64,000 nucleotides of DNA from assembly GCF_025264625.1 (NCBI RefSeq), contig NZ_CP093313.1:1674001-1738000 (forward strand). Direction: 5' to 3'. The notes under the pieces are model-generated. The model was not told where the DNA came from and made no database searches. It worked only from the letters and a program-made list of their open reading frames with translations. The DNA comes from Occallatibacter riparius. Its GTDB lineage: Bacteria > Acidobacteriota > Terriglobia > Terriglobales > Acidobacteriaceae. Below, piece after piece: positions 53,696-62,074 of this stretch; the first letter of the stretch is position 1, and every line of letters begins with the position of its first letter. Position numbers and translations under genes: made by a program.

Positions 53696-55708
53696 GTGAT
53701 GCCAGATTGGTATCAAATGCCGGCGCTTATCATGACGGCGCTGCTGCTTCCGGCGTTCGGACATCTCTATTGGCGCACGCGTGACACCCGCAACCTGCTC
53801 TGGTTCCTGGCTTTCTTCTTTGTCCTTTTGCGGATGGCGCTTCTATACCCCGGCTCAGTATGGGAGATGTGGGACAGCCGACAGCCGTGGATGGCAGCCT
53901 GGGCCCAGGCCTGCGCCATGTTGGCGTCGGGACTGTTTCTTGGGTCCCTCTCGCCGCTTTCCTTTCGGTTGGGCAAGGTGCGGATCTTGTATGCAGTTCC
54001 TTTCATCCTGCCGCTGATCGTCTACGCATTGCTGGGATACGGCGTGTATCACCAGGCCACGCCGCATGGAATTGCGTTCTGGACTTTTCCGGCGTTGGCT
54101 GTGATTTCCGTAGTCGTGGGCCTGTTCTGGGGGAACGCGAAGGGCTCACTGCCACCAATGGTTGGTATTGGGATGTGCGCCGTCTTCGGGGCGGCCGCGG
54201 TCTGGCTCTATTTCAAGCAGGGTGTGTTCTGGCCGCTGGTACTTGCCGAGAGCGGCAATCACATCATGACCGCGCTGCTGGTGGTGTCGGTGTTTCGCCG
54301 GCTCTCGCCGGGCGTGGCAATCAGCGTCCTGGGCTTCACAGTCTGGTCCTTCCCTTTCCTGCTCATGTTCCCGCTGTCGCAGATGCCGTTGTTGGCTCTC
54401 TGGCTGATGCGCGCAATCGTGATGGCCAAGGTGGCGGCTGCGCTGGGGCTCATCCTGCTGGCCCTGGAGACGGAATTGGCGACGAACCAGGCGGCAGGAG
54501 AACGCGAGCGGCGGGCGCGGCGCGAGATGGAGGCTTACAGCAGCCTGATGCTGTCGCGCCAACGCGTGGAGGACTTCGATCGGCAGGCCAGCCAGATCTG
54601 CGCGACGGTCGTGGAGAACAGCCGATTCAGCCAGGCCGCGCTTCTGCTGCTGCATCCGGTCGGCATGTACCGGGTCATGGGTTCGGCGGGCATGGACAGC
54701 GCCACCGAACGGGCGCTTGGGTCCCTGGCGCTGCGCATTCCTGTCGCGGAGTTTCTGACTTTCCCAAAGCCTGTGGCGGACGGCGTCACGGTCCACCTCG
54801 ACCTCAGCCAGTGGTTGACGCCCGGTGATGACCTGACCCGACTGCATTTCACCTCGACTATGGCGACACCCATGCAGGGGAGGACGGCGACGGAGGGCGC
54901 GTTGCTGCTGGCGGGAATGCGCAGGCCCGAAGAACCGCTGCGGCAGGACGACCTTGCGCCCATCGAAATCTTGGCGGCGCGGCTACAATCGGTACGCAGC
55001 CAGACGCGCATGCTCGAGAAGCTGATTGATTCAGAGCGCTTTGCGGGCCTCGGCCAGTTGGCGGGAAACGTAACTACGCAGCTAAATAATCCGCTGACAG
55101 TGATCCTGGGCTATGCATCGCTGCTGGATGAGTCTTCGCAGCTCGAAGCGCATGAACACAAGGCAGTGGAGTCGATCCTGGCAGCGGCTCGCACCATGCG
55201 CTCGACACTGGAGAGCCTGCACCGCGTGGCGCGGGGCCCAAGCGCGCAGCTCGCCAAAGTTTCAGTATCAGAGATGCTGGTGGACATGGAGCGCCTGCAC
55301 CGGTCTGAGTTTTTGCAGCGTTCGATCGAATTCCGCTTGAACGTCGATCCTGAACTGCCGCAGGTGCAGGCACACGCGCAACAGTTGCGGCAGGCTGTGC
55401 TGCATTGCCTGCAGTTTGCGATGGATGCCGTGGAGCATGTGGAAGAAGCAAGCGACCGCACCGTGACGCTGGAAGCGAAGAAGGAGGGGAATCGCGTTGA
55501 GATCACGATTTCACACAGCGGGCCGGCCTTTGAGCACCCCGATCGCGCGTTCGATCCCTTCGTGCCGCCGCAAGCGGGAAGCGGCGAAGCCGCGGGGCTG
55601 GGCCTGAGCCTGTGCGCCACCATTCTGCAGGACAACAACGGACGCGCGTCGGCCGCAAACCTCGTGCCGCGAGGGGCGGCGATCCTGCTGGAGCTGCAAG
55701 CAGCGTAA
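53696..55708 (+). CDS. Membrane sensor histidine-kinase-like protein, degenerate H-box
   Basis: GTG/ATG start at 53696/53699 with AAGGAAGGG upstream. The 670-residue protein has about eight N-terminal membrane helices (to residue 260), a GAF-like region (about 280-430), a DHp region GQLAGNVTTQLNNPLTVILGYASLL and an ATPase-like C-terminus. Compared with GVAHEINNPL, the phospho-acceptor His is Thr461. In the N-box, HCLQFAMDAVEHVEE lacks the usual Asn; the G1 Asp-x-Gly is replaced by HSGPAFEHPD. The G2 box AAGLGLSLC remains. It may be a pseudokinase or scaffold. No response regulator is adjacent. Confidence 0.85.
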   Translation: MMPDWYQMPALIMTALLLPAFGHLYWRTRDTRNLLWFLAFFFVLLRMALLYPGSVWEMWDSRQPWMAAWAQACAMLASGLFLGSLSPLSFRLGKVRILYAVPFILPLIVYALLGYGVYHQATPHGIAFWTFPALAVISVVVGLFWGNAKGSLPPMVGIGMCAVFGAAAVWLYFKQGVFWPLVLAESGNHIMTALLVVSVFRRLSPGVAISVLGFTVWSFPFLLMFPLSQMPLLALWLMRAIVMAKVAAALGLILLALETELATNQAAGERERRARREMEAYSSLMLSRQRVEDFDRQASQICATVVENSRFSQAALLLLHPVGMYRVMGSAGMDSATERALGSLALRIPVAEFLTFPKPVADGVTVHLDLSQWLTPGDDLTRLHFTSTMATPMQGRTATEGALLLAGMRRPEEPLRQDDLAPIEILAARLQSVRSQTRMLEKLIDSERFAGLGQLAGNVTTQLNNPLTVILGYASLLDESSQLEAHEHKAVESILAAARTMRSTLESLHRVARGPSAQLAKVSVSEMLVDMERLHRSEFLQRSIEFRLNVDPELPQVQAHAQQLRQAVLHCLQFAMDAVEHVEEASDRTVTLEAKKEGNRVEITISHSGPAFEHPDRAFDPFVPPQAGSGEAAGLGLSLCATILQDNNGRASAANLVPRGAAILLELQAA

Positions 55709-55754
55709 AGAAAGGGAACAGGCAATAGGGATTAGAAAGCGGCCCTCCCGACAC

Positions 55755-57092
55755 TCAGAAAGTGACCGCGCGGGGTATGAGCCGAAGCCCATAGGCTTCC
55801 CGCTCCAGTTCCTCACGAAAATCAGGATGCGCAATGGAGATCAGCGCCCTTGCGCGTTCGCCCACCGATTTTCCCTTGAGATTGACCTTCCCGTATTCGG
55901 TCACTACATACATCACGTCGGATCGCGGCGTGGTGACAATGTTGCCGGGGGTAAGTTCGAGAACAATCCGGCTGCGGTGCTCGCCATGTTTTTCGTAGGT
56001 AGACGCCAGGCAGATGAACGACTTGCCGCAATGCGAACTATAGGCGCCGCGCACAAACTGCAGTTGCCCGCCCGTGCCGCTGAGGTGCCGGTGGCCATCG
56101 GACTCCGATGCGGCCTGGCCCTGCAGATCAATTTGGGTGGTGTTATTGATGGAAATCACATTGTCGTTCTGCATGATGACTTGCGGCGAGTTGGTGTAGT
56201 CGACCCCGCAGCAGAGGAAATCGGCGTTGCGGTGGGTGGCCGCATAGAGTTGGCGAGAACCGAGGGTGAACGAGTAGACAATCTTGCCGGTATCGATAGC
56301 TTTGCGGGAGCCGGTAACACAGCCTGCCCGATAAAGTTCGCCAAGGCCGTCCGTCAGCATTTCGGTATGCACGCCCAGATCGCGAATGCCGCTTTCGAGC
56401 AGCAGGGAACAGACCGCGTTGGGCATGCCGCCGATGCCGATCTGCAGGCAGGCGCCGTCGTCCACTTCACCGGCTATATGTCTAGCGACCGCCCGGTCAA
56501 CTTCGTTGGGTGCCGGGTTGGGCAGTTCGGGAGCCTCCTGGTCATCGCCCTCGACCAGAAAGTCAATCTCCCCTGCATCCACCCAGTTCTCGGTACCGCA
56601 GGCACACGGCAGGGTGGAGGTGACCTCCACTATGACGGTCTTTGCCCTCTCGATGATTGCGCGGTGCCACATGCTGGTCGGACCAAAAATGAAGCGTCCG
56701 TTTTCGTCCATGGGGCGCGCCTTGAGGATGGCTATGTCCACCGGCGGGAGAAAGCGGCGATAGTAGCCCGGCACCTCGCCAAGGTTCAGCGGAATATAGT
56801 TGCAGCGGCCACAATCGTGCATCTTGCGGTCGTAGGAGGAGAAGTGCCAGCTGAACCAGCAGAAATGTTCCCCGGTTGGATCGGCTTCCACAACGGCACG
56901 CGGGCTCATGGTCAGGCAGGAGCGAATCTTAACGTTGCTGAGTGAATCCCGCCGGGCTGCCAGTGCCCTGTCGAAGACGTCGGGCTGGCAAAGGGCGGTG
57001 CCGTAATCGAGCCACATCCCGGACCTTACGAAGCTGGCAGCTTCATCGCCCGAGATCGTTCGTGCAGGAGCACGGGCTGTCCTTGTGAACAT
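55755..57092 (-). CDS. Acetyl-CoA hydrolase/CoA-transferase family enzyme
   Basis: ATG 57092 gives 445 residues. The family fold is seen in LQIGIGGMPNAVCSLLLES and the active-site Glu region DLGVHTEMLTDGLGEL, then FTLGSRQLYAATHRN and INNTTQIDLQGQAASES. It is of the 4-hydroxybutyrate or acetate CoA-transferase type, using a glutamyl-CoA intermediate. The substrate cannot be chosen. Start alternative 57110. It converges with the sensor gene (46-bp gap). Confidence 0.9.
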   Translation of the reverse strand: MFTRTARAPARTISGDEAASFVRSGMWLDYGTALCQPDVFDRALAARRDSLSNVKIRSCLTMSPRAVVEADPTGEHFCWFSWHFSSYDRKMHDCGRCNYIPLNLGEVPGYYRRFLPPVDIAILKARPMDENGRFIFGPTSMWHRAIIERAKTVIVEVTSTLPCACGTENWVDAGEIDFLVEGDDQEAPELPNPAPNEVDRAVARHIAGEVDDGACLQIGIGGMPNAVCSLLLESGIRDLGVHTEMLTDGLGELYRAGCVTGSRKAIDTGKIVYSFTLGSRQLYAATHRNADFLCCGVDYTNSPQVIMQNDNVISINNTTQIDLQGQAASESDGHRHLSGTGGQLQFVRGAYSSHCGKSFICLASTYEKHGEHRSRIVLELTPGNIVTTPRSDVMYVVTEYGKVNLKGKSVGERARALISIAHPDFREELEREAYGLRLIPRAVTF

Positions 57093-57217
57093 CGCTCGCC
57101 AATGTAGCACGGCTTGAGTCGTGCGAGAGGGAAAAAGCGGTTTCCACTTCCTAGCCCCGTTCCACTCGCCCGTCTAGCCAACGGTGCGAATCCACCGGAT
57201 CGCCGCAAGACTGAACC

Positions 57218-58012
57218 CTACGAGCCCGGGACCTTATTCAAACCGCCGGTCCTGCCGATCCACCACGCCTTAATAAACTTCCAGTGGATGTAAACGGAGT
57301 GGTTGAGGTGCAGCAGCAGCCCTTCGCGGCCGTCGAGGAAACCGAGGCGGAAAACATAGTTGTAGACGAAGGTGGCCCAGGGGTTGAGCAGGCAATTCCA
57401 GAGGAATGCGGGGAGCGACTGGCTGGTTTTGCCTTTGGCCGCGAGCAGCTGCGCAATCTCTGAGCTGTAGCGGTTCATGTGCTCGAGATAGACGACGAGG
57501 TTGGGGTAGGCGTAGTGAAGCATGTCGTGCTTCAGCGTGCCTTTGGGTCCCTGGTGCTGCGGCGTGGAGTGCGGACCGACGCCCTCACTGAGCCGCGCTG
57601 AGCCGCGCTTGAACAAGCGCAGCTTGTGGTCGGGATAGAAGCCGCCATGACGCATCCAGCGGCCAATGATCAGGTTCAGGCGTGGAATCCAGTAGGCAGT
57701 GTACTTCGGCTCCGAGGCGAGCAGAGCCTGGATTTCCTTCTGGAGTTCGGGCGTCAGCGGCTCGTCGGCATCCTGCAACAGGATCCAGTCACTGGTGCAG
57801 AGGTCGAGAGCGACGTTCTTCTGCTCTCCGTGACCGCCGAAGGCGTGGTAGCTGGTCTTTGCGCCGTAGGATTGTGCGATCTCGAGGGTGCGATCTTTAG
57901 AGCCGGAATCGACCACGATGATCTCGTCGGCCCACTTCACGGTTTCGAGCGTGCGGGCCAGATTCGTCTCTTCGTTCATGGCGATCATCGCGACGGAGAG
58001 TGTTTGGCGCAT
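57218..58012 (-). CDS. GT2 glycosyltransferase (WaaE/KdtX type)
   Basis: A 264-residue protein with the GT2 start SVAMIAMNEETNLARTLETVKWADEIIVVDSGSKDRTLEIA, the metal-binding DADE in LLQDADEPLTP, and a C-terminal membrane-proximal region (FVYNYVFRLGFLDGREGLLLHLNHSVYIHWKF). WaaE/KdtX transfers a sugar to the lipopolysaccharide inner core. The partner genes for LPS are absent here, so the acceptor is open. It is divergent from the GT87 gene over 69 bases. Confidence 0.88.
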   Translation of the reverse strand: MRQTLSVAMIAMNEETNLARTLETVKWADEIIVVDSGSKDRTLEIAQSYGAKTSYHAFGGHGEQKNVALDLCTSDWILLQDADEPLTPELQKEIQALLASEPKYTAYWIPRLNLIIGRWMRHGGFYPDHKLRLFKRGSARLSEGVGPHSTPQHQGPKGTLKHDMLHYAYPNLVVYLEHMNRYSSEIAQLLAAKGKTSQSLPAFLWNCLLNPWATFVYNYVFRLGFLDGREGLLLHLNHSVYIHWKFIKAWWIGRTGGLNKVPGS

Positions 58013-58081
58013 TGTTGAAAGGATAACTGCTGGGCCAAAGCTATAATTGGCTGAACTTTCCAGAGACCTTCGTGATCAGCC

Positions 58082-59254
58082 ATGCTTAAAGGCCCCTTGG
58101 TACGGCACGTCAGCCAGATTGTTTTCGCGTGCTTCGTCCTGCTCGGTTGTATTCACGCGGTCCTTAATGTATTCACAGCCGTTCGGCCGAAGGCAGCGGC
58201 GCAAGCTGACTTCATCCAATTCTGGGCCACCGGCCATCTGCTGGCTGCGCGCCAGAGCCCATACGATCTCGACAAACTGATGAAAATCGAGCAGGACGCC
58301 GGCATGGTGCACGCCTATCCCAGGCTGAGCAACAGTCCTCCGCTTTTGCTGCCGCTCTTTCTTCCACTGGGATTCGTGAGCGCCGGGTTGGGCTTCTTCG
58401 TATGGTTCGCTGCTCAGCTCGCCTGCCTGTACTGTTCCGCCCAGCTTCTCAACGCGATGTACGGCAAGCAGCTTGGATATTTGCGCTGGATCGTCTTCCT
58501 CTTCGGCCCGGTTCTATTGTGTGAACGCACCGGCCAGCTGGGCGTTTTCTTTCTGATGTGCCTGGTGCTGTTTCTCTATCTGCACCGCAGGCACCCGTTC
58601 CTCGCTGGCGTGTGCCTGGCTCCTCTGGCCCTGAAACCGCACCTCATTCTGCCGTTCGGCCTCGTGCTTCTGATGTGGATCATCCTCGATCGCCGTTGGA
58701 AGATTCTACTTGGCGCGGTTACGGTGCTGGCTTGCAGCGCCGGCCTGCTGTTCACGCTTGATCCCGGAGCCTGGCAGCAGTATTCCGCGCTAATGCGCAA
58801 AATGCACCTGATGGACTGGGCTGCTCCCTGCCTGAGCGTCTATCTGCGGCGGCTTACCGGAGCTCCAGCGGTAGTTCAGTTCATCCCCACCATGATGGCG
58901 GCAGGCGCCGCTGCGGTCTGGTACCTCAGGAAACGCAAGGAGTGGGAATGGCAGACCGACGGGGCGATGCTTCTCGCCCTCGGCCTGATCACGGCTCCCT
59001 ATGCGTGGGTGATGGATGAAGCGATCGCGCTGCCCGCCATCCTGCTGGCGGTTACACGCTGCCGGAGCTCGTGGAACTGGCTAGCCTGTCTGGCTCTGCT
59101 CAACCTGGTTTTCATGATCGAGGAAATGCGTGGTGTCGGCGTGCTCACACCCGCGTATCTCTGGACGGCTCCGGCATGGTTTCTGTGGTGTTTTCTGGCA
59201 AGCCGTACGCCCTCTGAGATCCCGGACGCGAATCTGGTTCTGGCGGCTGAGTAA
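58082..59254 (+). CDS. GT87-family (DUF2029) integral-membrane glycosyltransferase
   Basis: A 390-residue protein with about ten hydrophobic segments. The GT87 feature is DFIQFWATGHLLAARQSPYDL near residue 43, after the first helix, and a conserved GQLGVFFLMCLVLFLYLHRR and KPHLILPFGLVLL. GT87 uses polyprenyl-phosphate mannose or arabinose donors outside the membrane. A TATAAT lies at 58042-58047. It may cooperate with the divergent GT2 gene in envelope glycan synthesis. Confidence 0.88.
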   Translation: MLKGPLVRHVSQIVFACFVLLGCIHAVLNVFTAVRPKAAAQADFIQFWATGHLLAARQSPYDLDKLMKIEQDAGMVHAYPRLSNSPPLLLPLFLPLGFVSAGLGFFVWFAAQLACLYCSAQLLNAMYGKQLGYLRWIVFLFGPVLLCERTGQLGVFFLMCLVLFLYLHRRHPFLAGVCLAPLALKPHLILPFGLVLLMWIILDRRWKILLGAVTVLACSAGLLFTLDPGAWQQYSALMRKMHLMDWAAPCLSVYLRRLTGAPAVVQFIPTMMAAGAAAVWYLRKRKEWEWQTDGAMLLALGLITAPYAWVMDEAIALPAILLAVTRCRSSWNWLACLALLNLVFMIEEMRGVGVLTPAYLWTAPAWFLWCFLASRTPSEIPDANLVLAAE

Positions 59255-59357
59255 CGCTCAAACCAGCCCTCAGCCCAGCCAGATCAGCCGAAGGGTGGAG
59301 ATGATTCCCAGAGGCTGCATGCTATAGTGCGATCACTCAGAGATTCCCCTGCGAACA

Positions 59358-59939
59358 ATGTCTGAAAACGAACTCAAAATTCCTGTCATAGAAGATCGCG
59401 ACGCGGCTGGCGATGTGGCCGAGGTCTACGACGTTTGGCGCGCCAAGTCAGGGCGGCAGAACATGCCGGGAATCCTGAAGTGCTTCAGCCATCGTCCCGA
59501 CTTCTTGCGCGACGTGATGAAGTTCGGAGACACCGTCCACTTCAGCGAAGGCCACCTGACCCGAAAGACCAAGGAAGCCATCGCGAGCTGGGTGTCGTAC
59601 CTGAACCGGTGTCCATATTGACTGGACTCACATGCCTACTTCCTGCGTGTTCAGGGAGCCGAAGAGACAACAGTACAAGCGATCGCCAGAGGCGATCTGG
59701 ATGGCGCGGGCCTGAGCCCGGCCGAGCGGGCGCTGCTCGATTACGTGACCAAGGTGACGCAGGCCGCCTACAAGACCACGCATGAGGATGTTCAGCAACT
59801 GCGCGAGCATGGCTGGACGGATCCGCAGATTGCCGAGGCCGTCTACATCACGGCGATGTTCGCCTTCTTTAATCGCGTAGCTGATGCATTCGGGATTGCG
59901 CCGCAGGGCTATCTGGAAATGAATGCGGTGACGAAGTGA
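59358..59939 (+). CDS. Selenoprotein: AhpD/carboxymuconolactone-decarboxylase-like, C-P-Y-Sec
   Basis: Bases 59358-59618 encode MSENELKIPVIEDRDAAGDV... through SYLNRCPY, then TGA at 59619-59621. The frame continues to a stop at 59939 without other stops: LDSHAYFLRVQGAEETTVQ and so on. The TGA falls on the second Cys of the C-x-x-C motif of AhpD-like proteins (CPYCxxxH), giving Cys85-Pro-Tyr-Sec88 and His92. In M. tuberculosis AhpD that Cys is the peroxidatic one, so Sec there makes chemical sense. A 7-bp hairpin with loop CGTGTT starts 17 bases past the TGA. The 193-residue protein is full length. It is followed 86 bases later by a second TGA-containing gene. Alternative: a nonsense mutation, less likely because both halves are intact. 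Confidence 0.87.
59639..59658 (+). promoter_or_regulatory. Candidate bacterial SECIS of the AhpD-like gene
   Basis: CTTCCTG (59639-59645) pairs with CAGGGAG (59652-59658) over 7 bp with one G-T wobble, loop CGTGTT. The stem starts 17 bases after the TGA. The apical loop contains GT, as SelB-binding loops usually do. Within coding sequence. Confidence 0.6.
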
Positions 59940-59943
59940 CGAT

Positions 59944-60018
59944 GAGTTCTTAGTTCGTAGTTCACAGAATGGACACTGCGGACCGGGAGCTGTGAACTAA
60001 GAACTACGAACTGAGAAC
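59944..60018. repeat. Inverted heptamer repeats between the two selenoprotein genes
   Basis: Left arm 59944-59967 holds AGTTCTT, AGTTCGT, AGTTCAC units; right arm 59990-60018 holds GTGAACT, AAGAACT, ACGAACT. The unit family differs in sequence from that at 16091 but has the same heptamer length and inverted layout, and follows the stop codon by five bases. Confidence 0.75.
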
Positions 60019-60025
60019 CAAAGAT

Positions 60026-60778
60026 ATGAGCACCACGACGGCAAACACGGTCCCCACACAGAAGCCGCGCAGGCGCTGGAAGCGCTGGCTGGGCACGATC
60101 GCCGCCGTCTGCTTCGTCGCGTGGGTCGGCTTCGTCGCCTACATCAACTGGGCCATGCACCAGCCGCCCGAGGCGTTTGCCGCCGTGATGGCAAAGATGC
60201 CGATGCCGGCGTATTTCGTGATTCCCTTCGAGACACTCTGGAATCCCGCCCGCGCCGGCCATCTCAACCCCGGCGATCAGGCCCCGTCTTTCACCGTTAA
60301 GCAGCTCCAGGGTGCTGAAGCCCCCGTCGAAATGGCGGGTCTGTGGAAGGACCGCCCCGTAGTTCTCGTCTTCGGGAGCTATACCTGACCGCCTTTTCGG
60401 CGGGAGGTTCCCGCCCTGAACAAGCTGGCAGCTCAGTACCAAGGCAAGATCGATTTCTACGCGATCTACATCCTTGAGGCGCACCCCACCGACGTCTGGC
60501 AGATGCAGTCCAACGTTCGCGACAACGTACTTTTCGCCACCCCCAAGAACGATCTTGAGCGGGTGAACGTGGCCAATGCCTGCTGGCGCAAGCTGGGAAT
60601 CAAATTCCCGGCCCTGGTCGACAGCATGGATAACCGCGTCGAAGGCGCCTACACCGGCTGGCCCGACCGCCTCTATCTAATCGACCGTGGCGGCCGCGTG
60701 ATCTTCAAGACCAAACCCGGCCCCTTCGGGTTCGATCCCGACGAGCTGGCCAAGGCGATGCAAGGCCTGCATCAGTAG
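60026..60778 (+). CDS. Selenoprotein: membrane-anchored iodothyronine-deiodinase-like protein
   Basis: The frame runs from ATG 60026 to the TAG at 60778 with one in-frame TGA at 60386-60388. The first half has an N-terminal helix (TIAAVCFVAWVGFVAYINWAM) and ends RPVVLVFGSYT; after the TGA it continues PPFRREVPALNKLAAQYQG, then FYAIYILEAHPTDVWQM and EGAYTGWPDRLYLIDRGG. The read-through gives FGSYT-Sec121-PPF, the catalytic motif of deiodinases (GSxTUPPF), and YIxEAHPxDxW, the other deiodinase hallmark. Vertebrate DIO also has an N-terminal anchor. A hairpin 10 bases past the TGA has loop AGGTT, very close to fdhF of E. coli. It is 250 residues. The thioredoxin-fold enzyme may reduce or dehalogenate; iodothyronine is unlikely to be its natural substrate. 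Translation start lacks a strong Shine-Dalgarno. Confidence 0.92.
60399..60415 (+). promoter_or_regulatory. Candidate bacterial SECIS of the deiodinase-like gene
   Basis: GGCGGG (60399-60404) pairs perfectly with CCCGCC (60410-60415), loop AGGTT. The loop begins 17 bases past the TGA; in E. coli fdhF the AGGUCU loop begins 18 bases past the UGA. Within coding sequence. Confidence 0.8.
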
Positions 60779-60910
60779 AGAACTGACTCATTCGATTCGC
60801 TCAGGAAGTTGAACCCGGGGCGCACCGTCCACGGTGCGCCTACCGCGCTTGTGCTATTTCCTAGTCACACTTTGCGCGTGATAGATTGAACTTCCACAGG
60901 AGTCGAGTGC

Positions 60911-62074
60911 ATGGGGACGGATATCCGGCTTCCGGATCATAACGACACCATCGACCTGCAGCAGCAGGTCTTCCGGTTGCAGGCACTGCTCGAGGCGTCA
61001 CGCCAAGTGCACGCGACGATCCGGGAAGAGGAAGTCCTCGAATCGGTGCTGCGCATCGTGGTCCGCGAACTGGAGATGGCGGGAGCGGCGTTTCCCGGCA
61101 CGAGTCTCGAGTCTGGCGAAGGTGTGGATGCCGGCCGGCCTGGGCTACGCAGTTTTCCGCTCAATGACCGCGACGGAAAGCAGATGGCCGAACTGGTGGT
61201 GTCATCGCCCGACGGCCGCGATCTCACCATCTACGAGACGGATTTTCTTGAGGGTTTAGCGCTGCAAGCTGCGGTTGCGCTAGAAAATGCGCGCAACCAC
61301 AAGCGCAACGTGGAATACGCCCGCGTGCAGCAGGATCTGGATTCGGCCCGCGAGATTCAGCGGTCGCTGTTGCCGCAGCATCTGCCCGATATTCCGGGCT
61401 ACTCGGTTGGTTTTAAATCAGCTACCTGCTACGAGGTAGGCGGCGATTACCTGGACATCCTCTCGCTGCCGGACGGAAGCGTTGTGATGGCAGTGGCCGA
61501 CGTGGCCGGCAAGGGACTGGCGTCGGCCATGATGTCGACCAGCTTCCGCGCGGCTTTCCGAGCGATGGCGGTGAGCGGGGTTCCCCTGGACGAGTTGGCC
61601 ACACGCATGAACCAGCATCAGTGGCTGGAGGGCGAAGAAGCCCGCCGCCGGTATGTGACGGCGATTTTTTTGCGGCTCTATCCGGAAAAGGGCGAGATGG
61701 AGTTCGTGAACGCCGGGCACAATCCGGGGTATGTGCTGCACCAGGATGGAAGCCGGTGCGAGATCGAGTCGAGCGGAACGCCACTGGGCCTTCTGCCGGG
61801 CATGCAATACACCATCGAACGCTGCAACTTTCCCGCCGGATCGCGGTTATTGTTCTATACAGACGGCTTAACGGAGGCCTTCTGCGGGGATGAGGAGTTT
61901 GGTCCGGAGCGGCTTTGGGAGAATTTTTCCCAATGCGACATGTTAAAAGCCGATGGTATCCTCGATGCATTGTGGACAGCCATACAATCCTTTGTTAAGG
62001 ACGGCCCTCAGGGGGACGACATGACAGCACTGGTGTTGTGCCGCAAGGCCCCGGTCTTGGAGCCGGTGGCATGA
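60911..62074 (+). CDS. PP2C/SpoIIE-type phosphatase with N-terminal GAF-like region (RsbU-like)
   Basis: AGGAG lies eight bases before the ATG. The 387-residue protein has a coiled N-terminus (QQQVFRLQALLEASRQVHA) and a GAF-like sensor region to about residue 130. The phosphatase follows: EIQRSLLPQHLPDIPGYSV, metal Asp in EVGGDYLDI and VADVAGKG, and GDDMTALVL at the C-terminus. It should dephosphorylate an STAS anti-anti-sigma protein, as RsbU does. The next gene starts inside its stop (ATGA overlap). Confidence 0.92.
   Translation: MGTDIRLPDHNDTIDLQQQVFRLQALLEASRQVHATIREEEVLESVLRIVVRELEMAGAAFPGTSLESGEGVDAGRPGLRSFPLNDRDGKQMAELVVSSPDGRDLTIYETDFLEGLALQAAVALENARNHKRNVEYARVQQDLDSAREIQRSLLPQHLPDIPGYSVGFKSATCYEVGGDYLDILSLPDGSVVMAVADVAGKGLASAMMSTSFRAAFRAMAVSGVPLDELATRMNQHQWLEGEEARRRYVTAIFLRLYPEKGEMEFVNAGHNPGYVLHQDGSRCEIESSGTPLGLLPGMQYTIERCNFPAGSRLLFYTDGLTEAFCGDEEFGPERLWENFSQCDMLKADGILDALWTAIQSFVKDGPQGDDMTALVLCRKAPVLEPVA

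Noticed and set aside
53441..53764. Minus-strand frame with slight DUF433 likeness
   Set aside because: Overlaps the sensor gene start, lacks a good start codon and has only weak likeness.
59358..59621. Short ORF ending in TGA, as a truncated gene
   Set aside because: The frame continues intact past the TGA in family sequence, with the TGA at the CxxC position; a selenoprotein explains it better.
60026..60388. Separate membrane protein ending at TGA
   Set aside because: The sequence after the TGA completes the deiodinase-like domain in the same frame and a SECIS-like hairpin follows.
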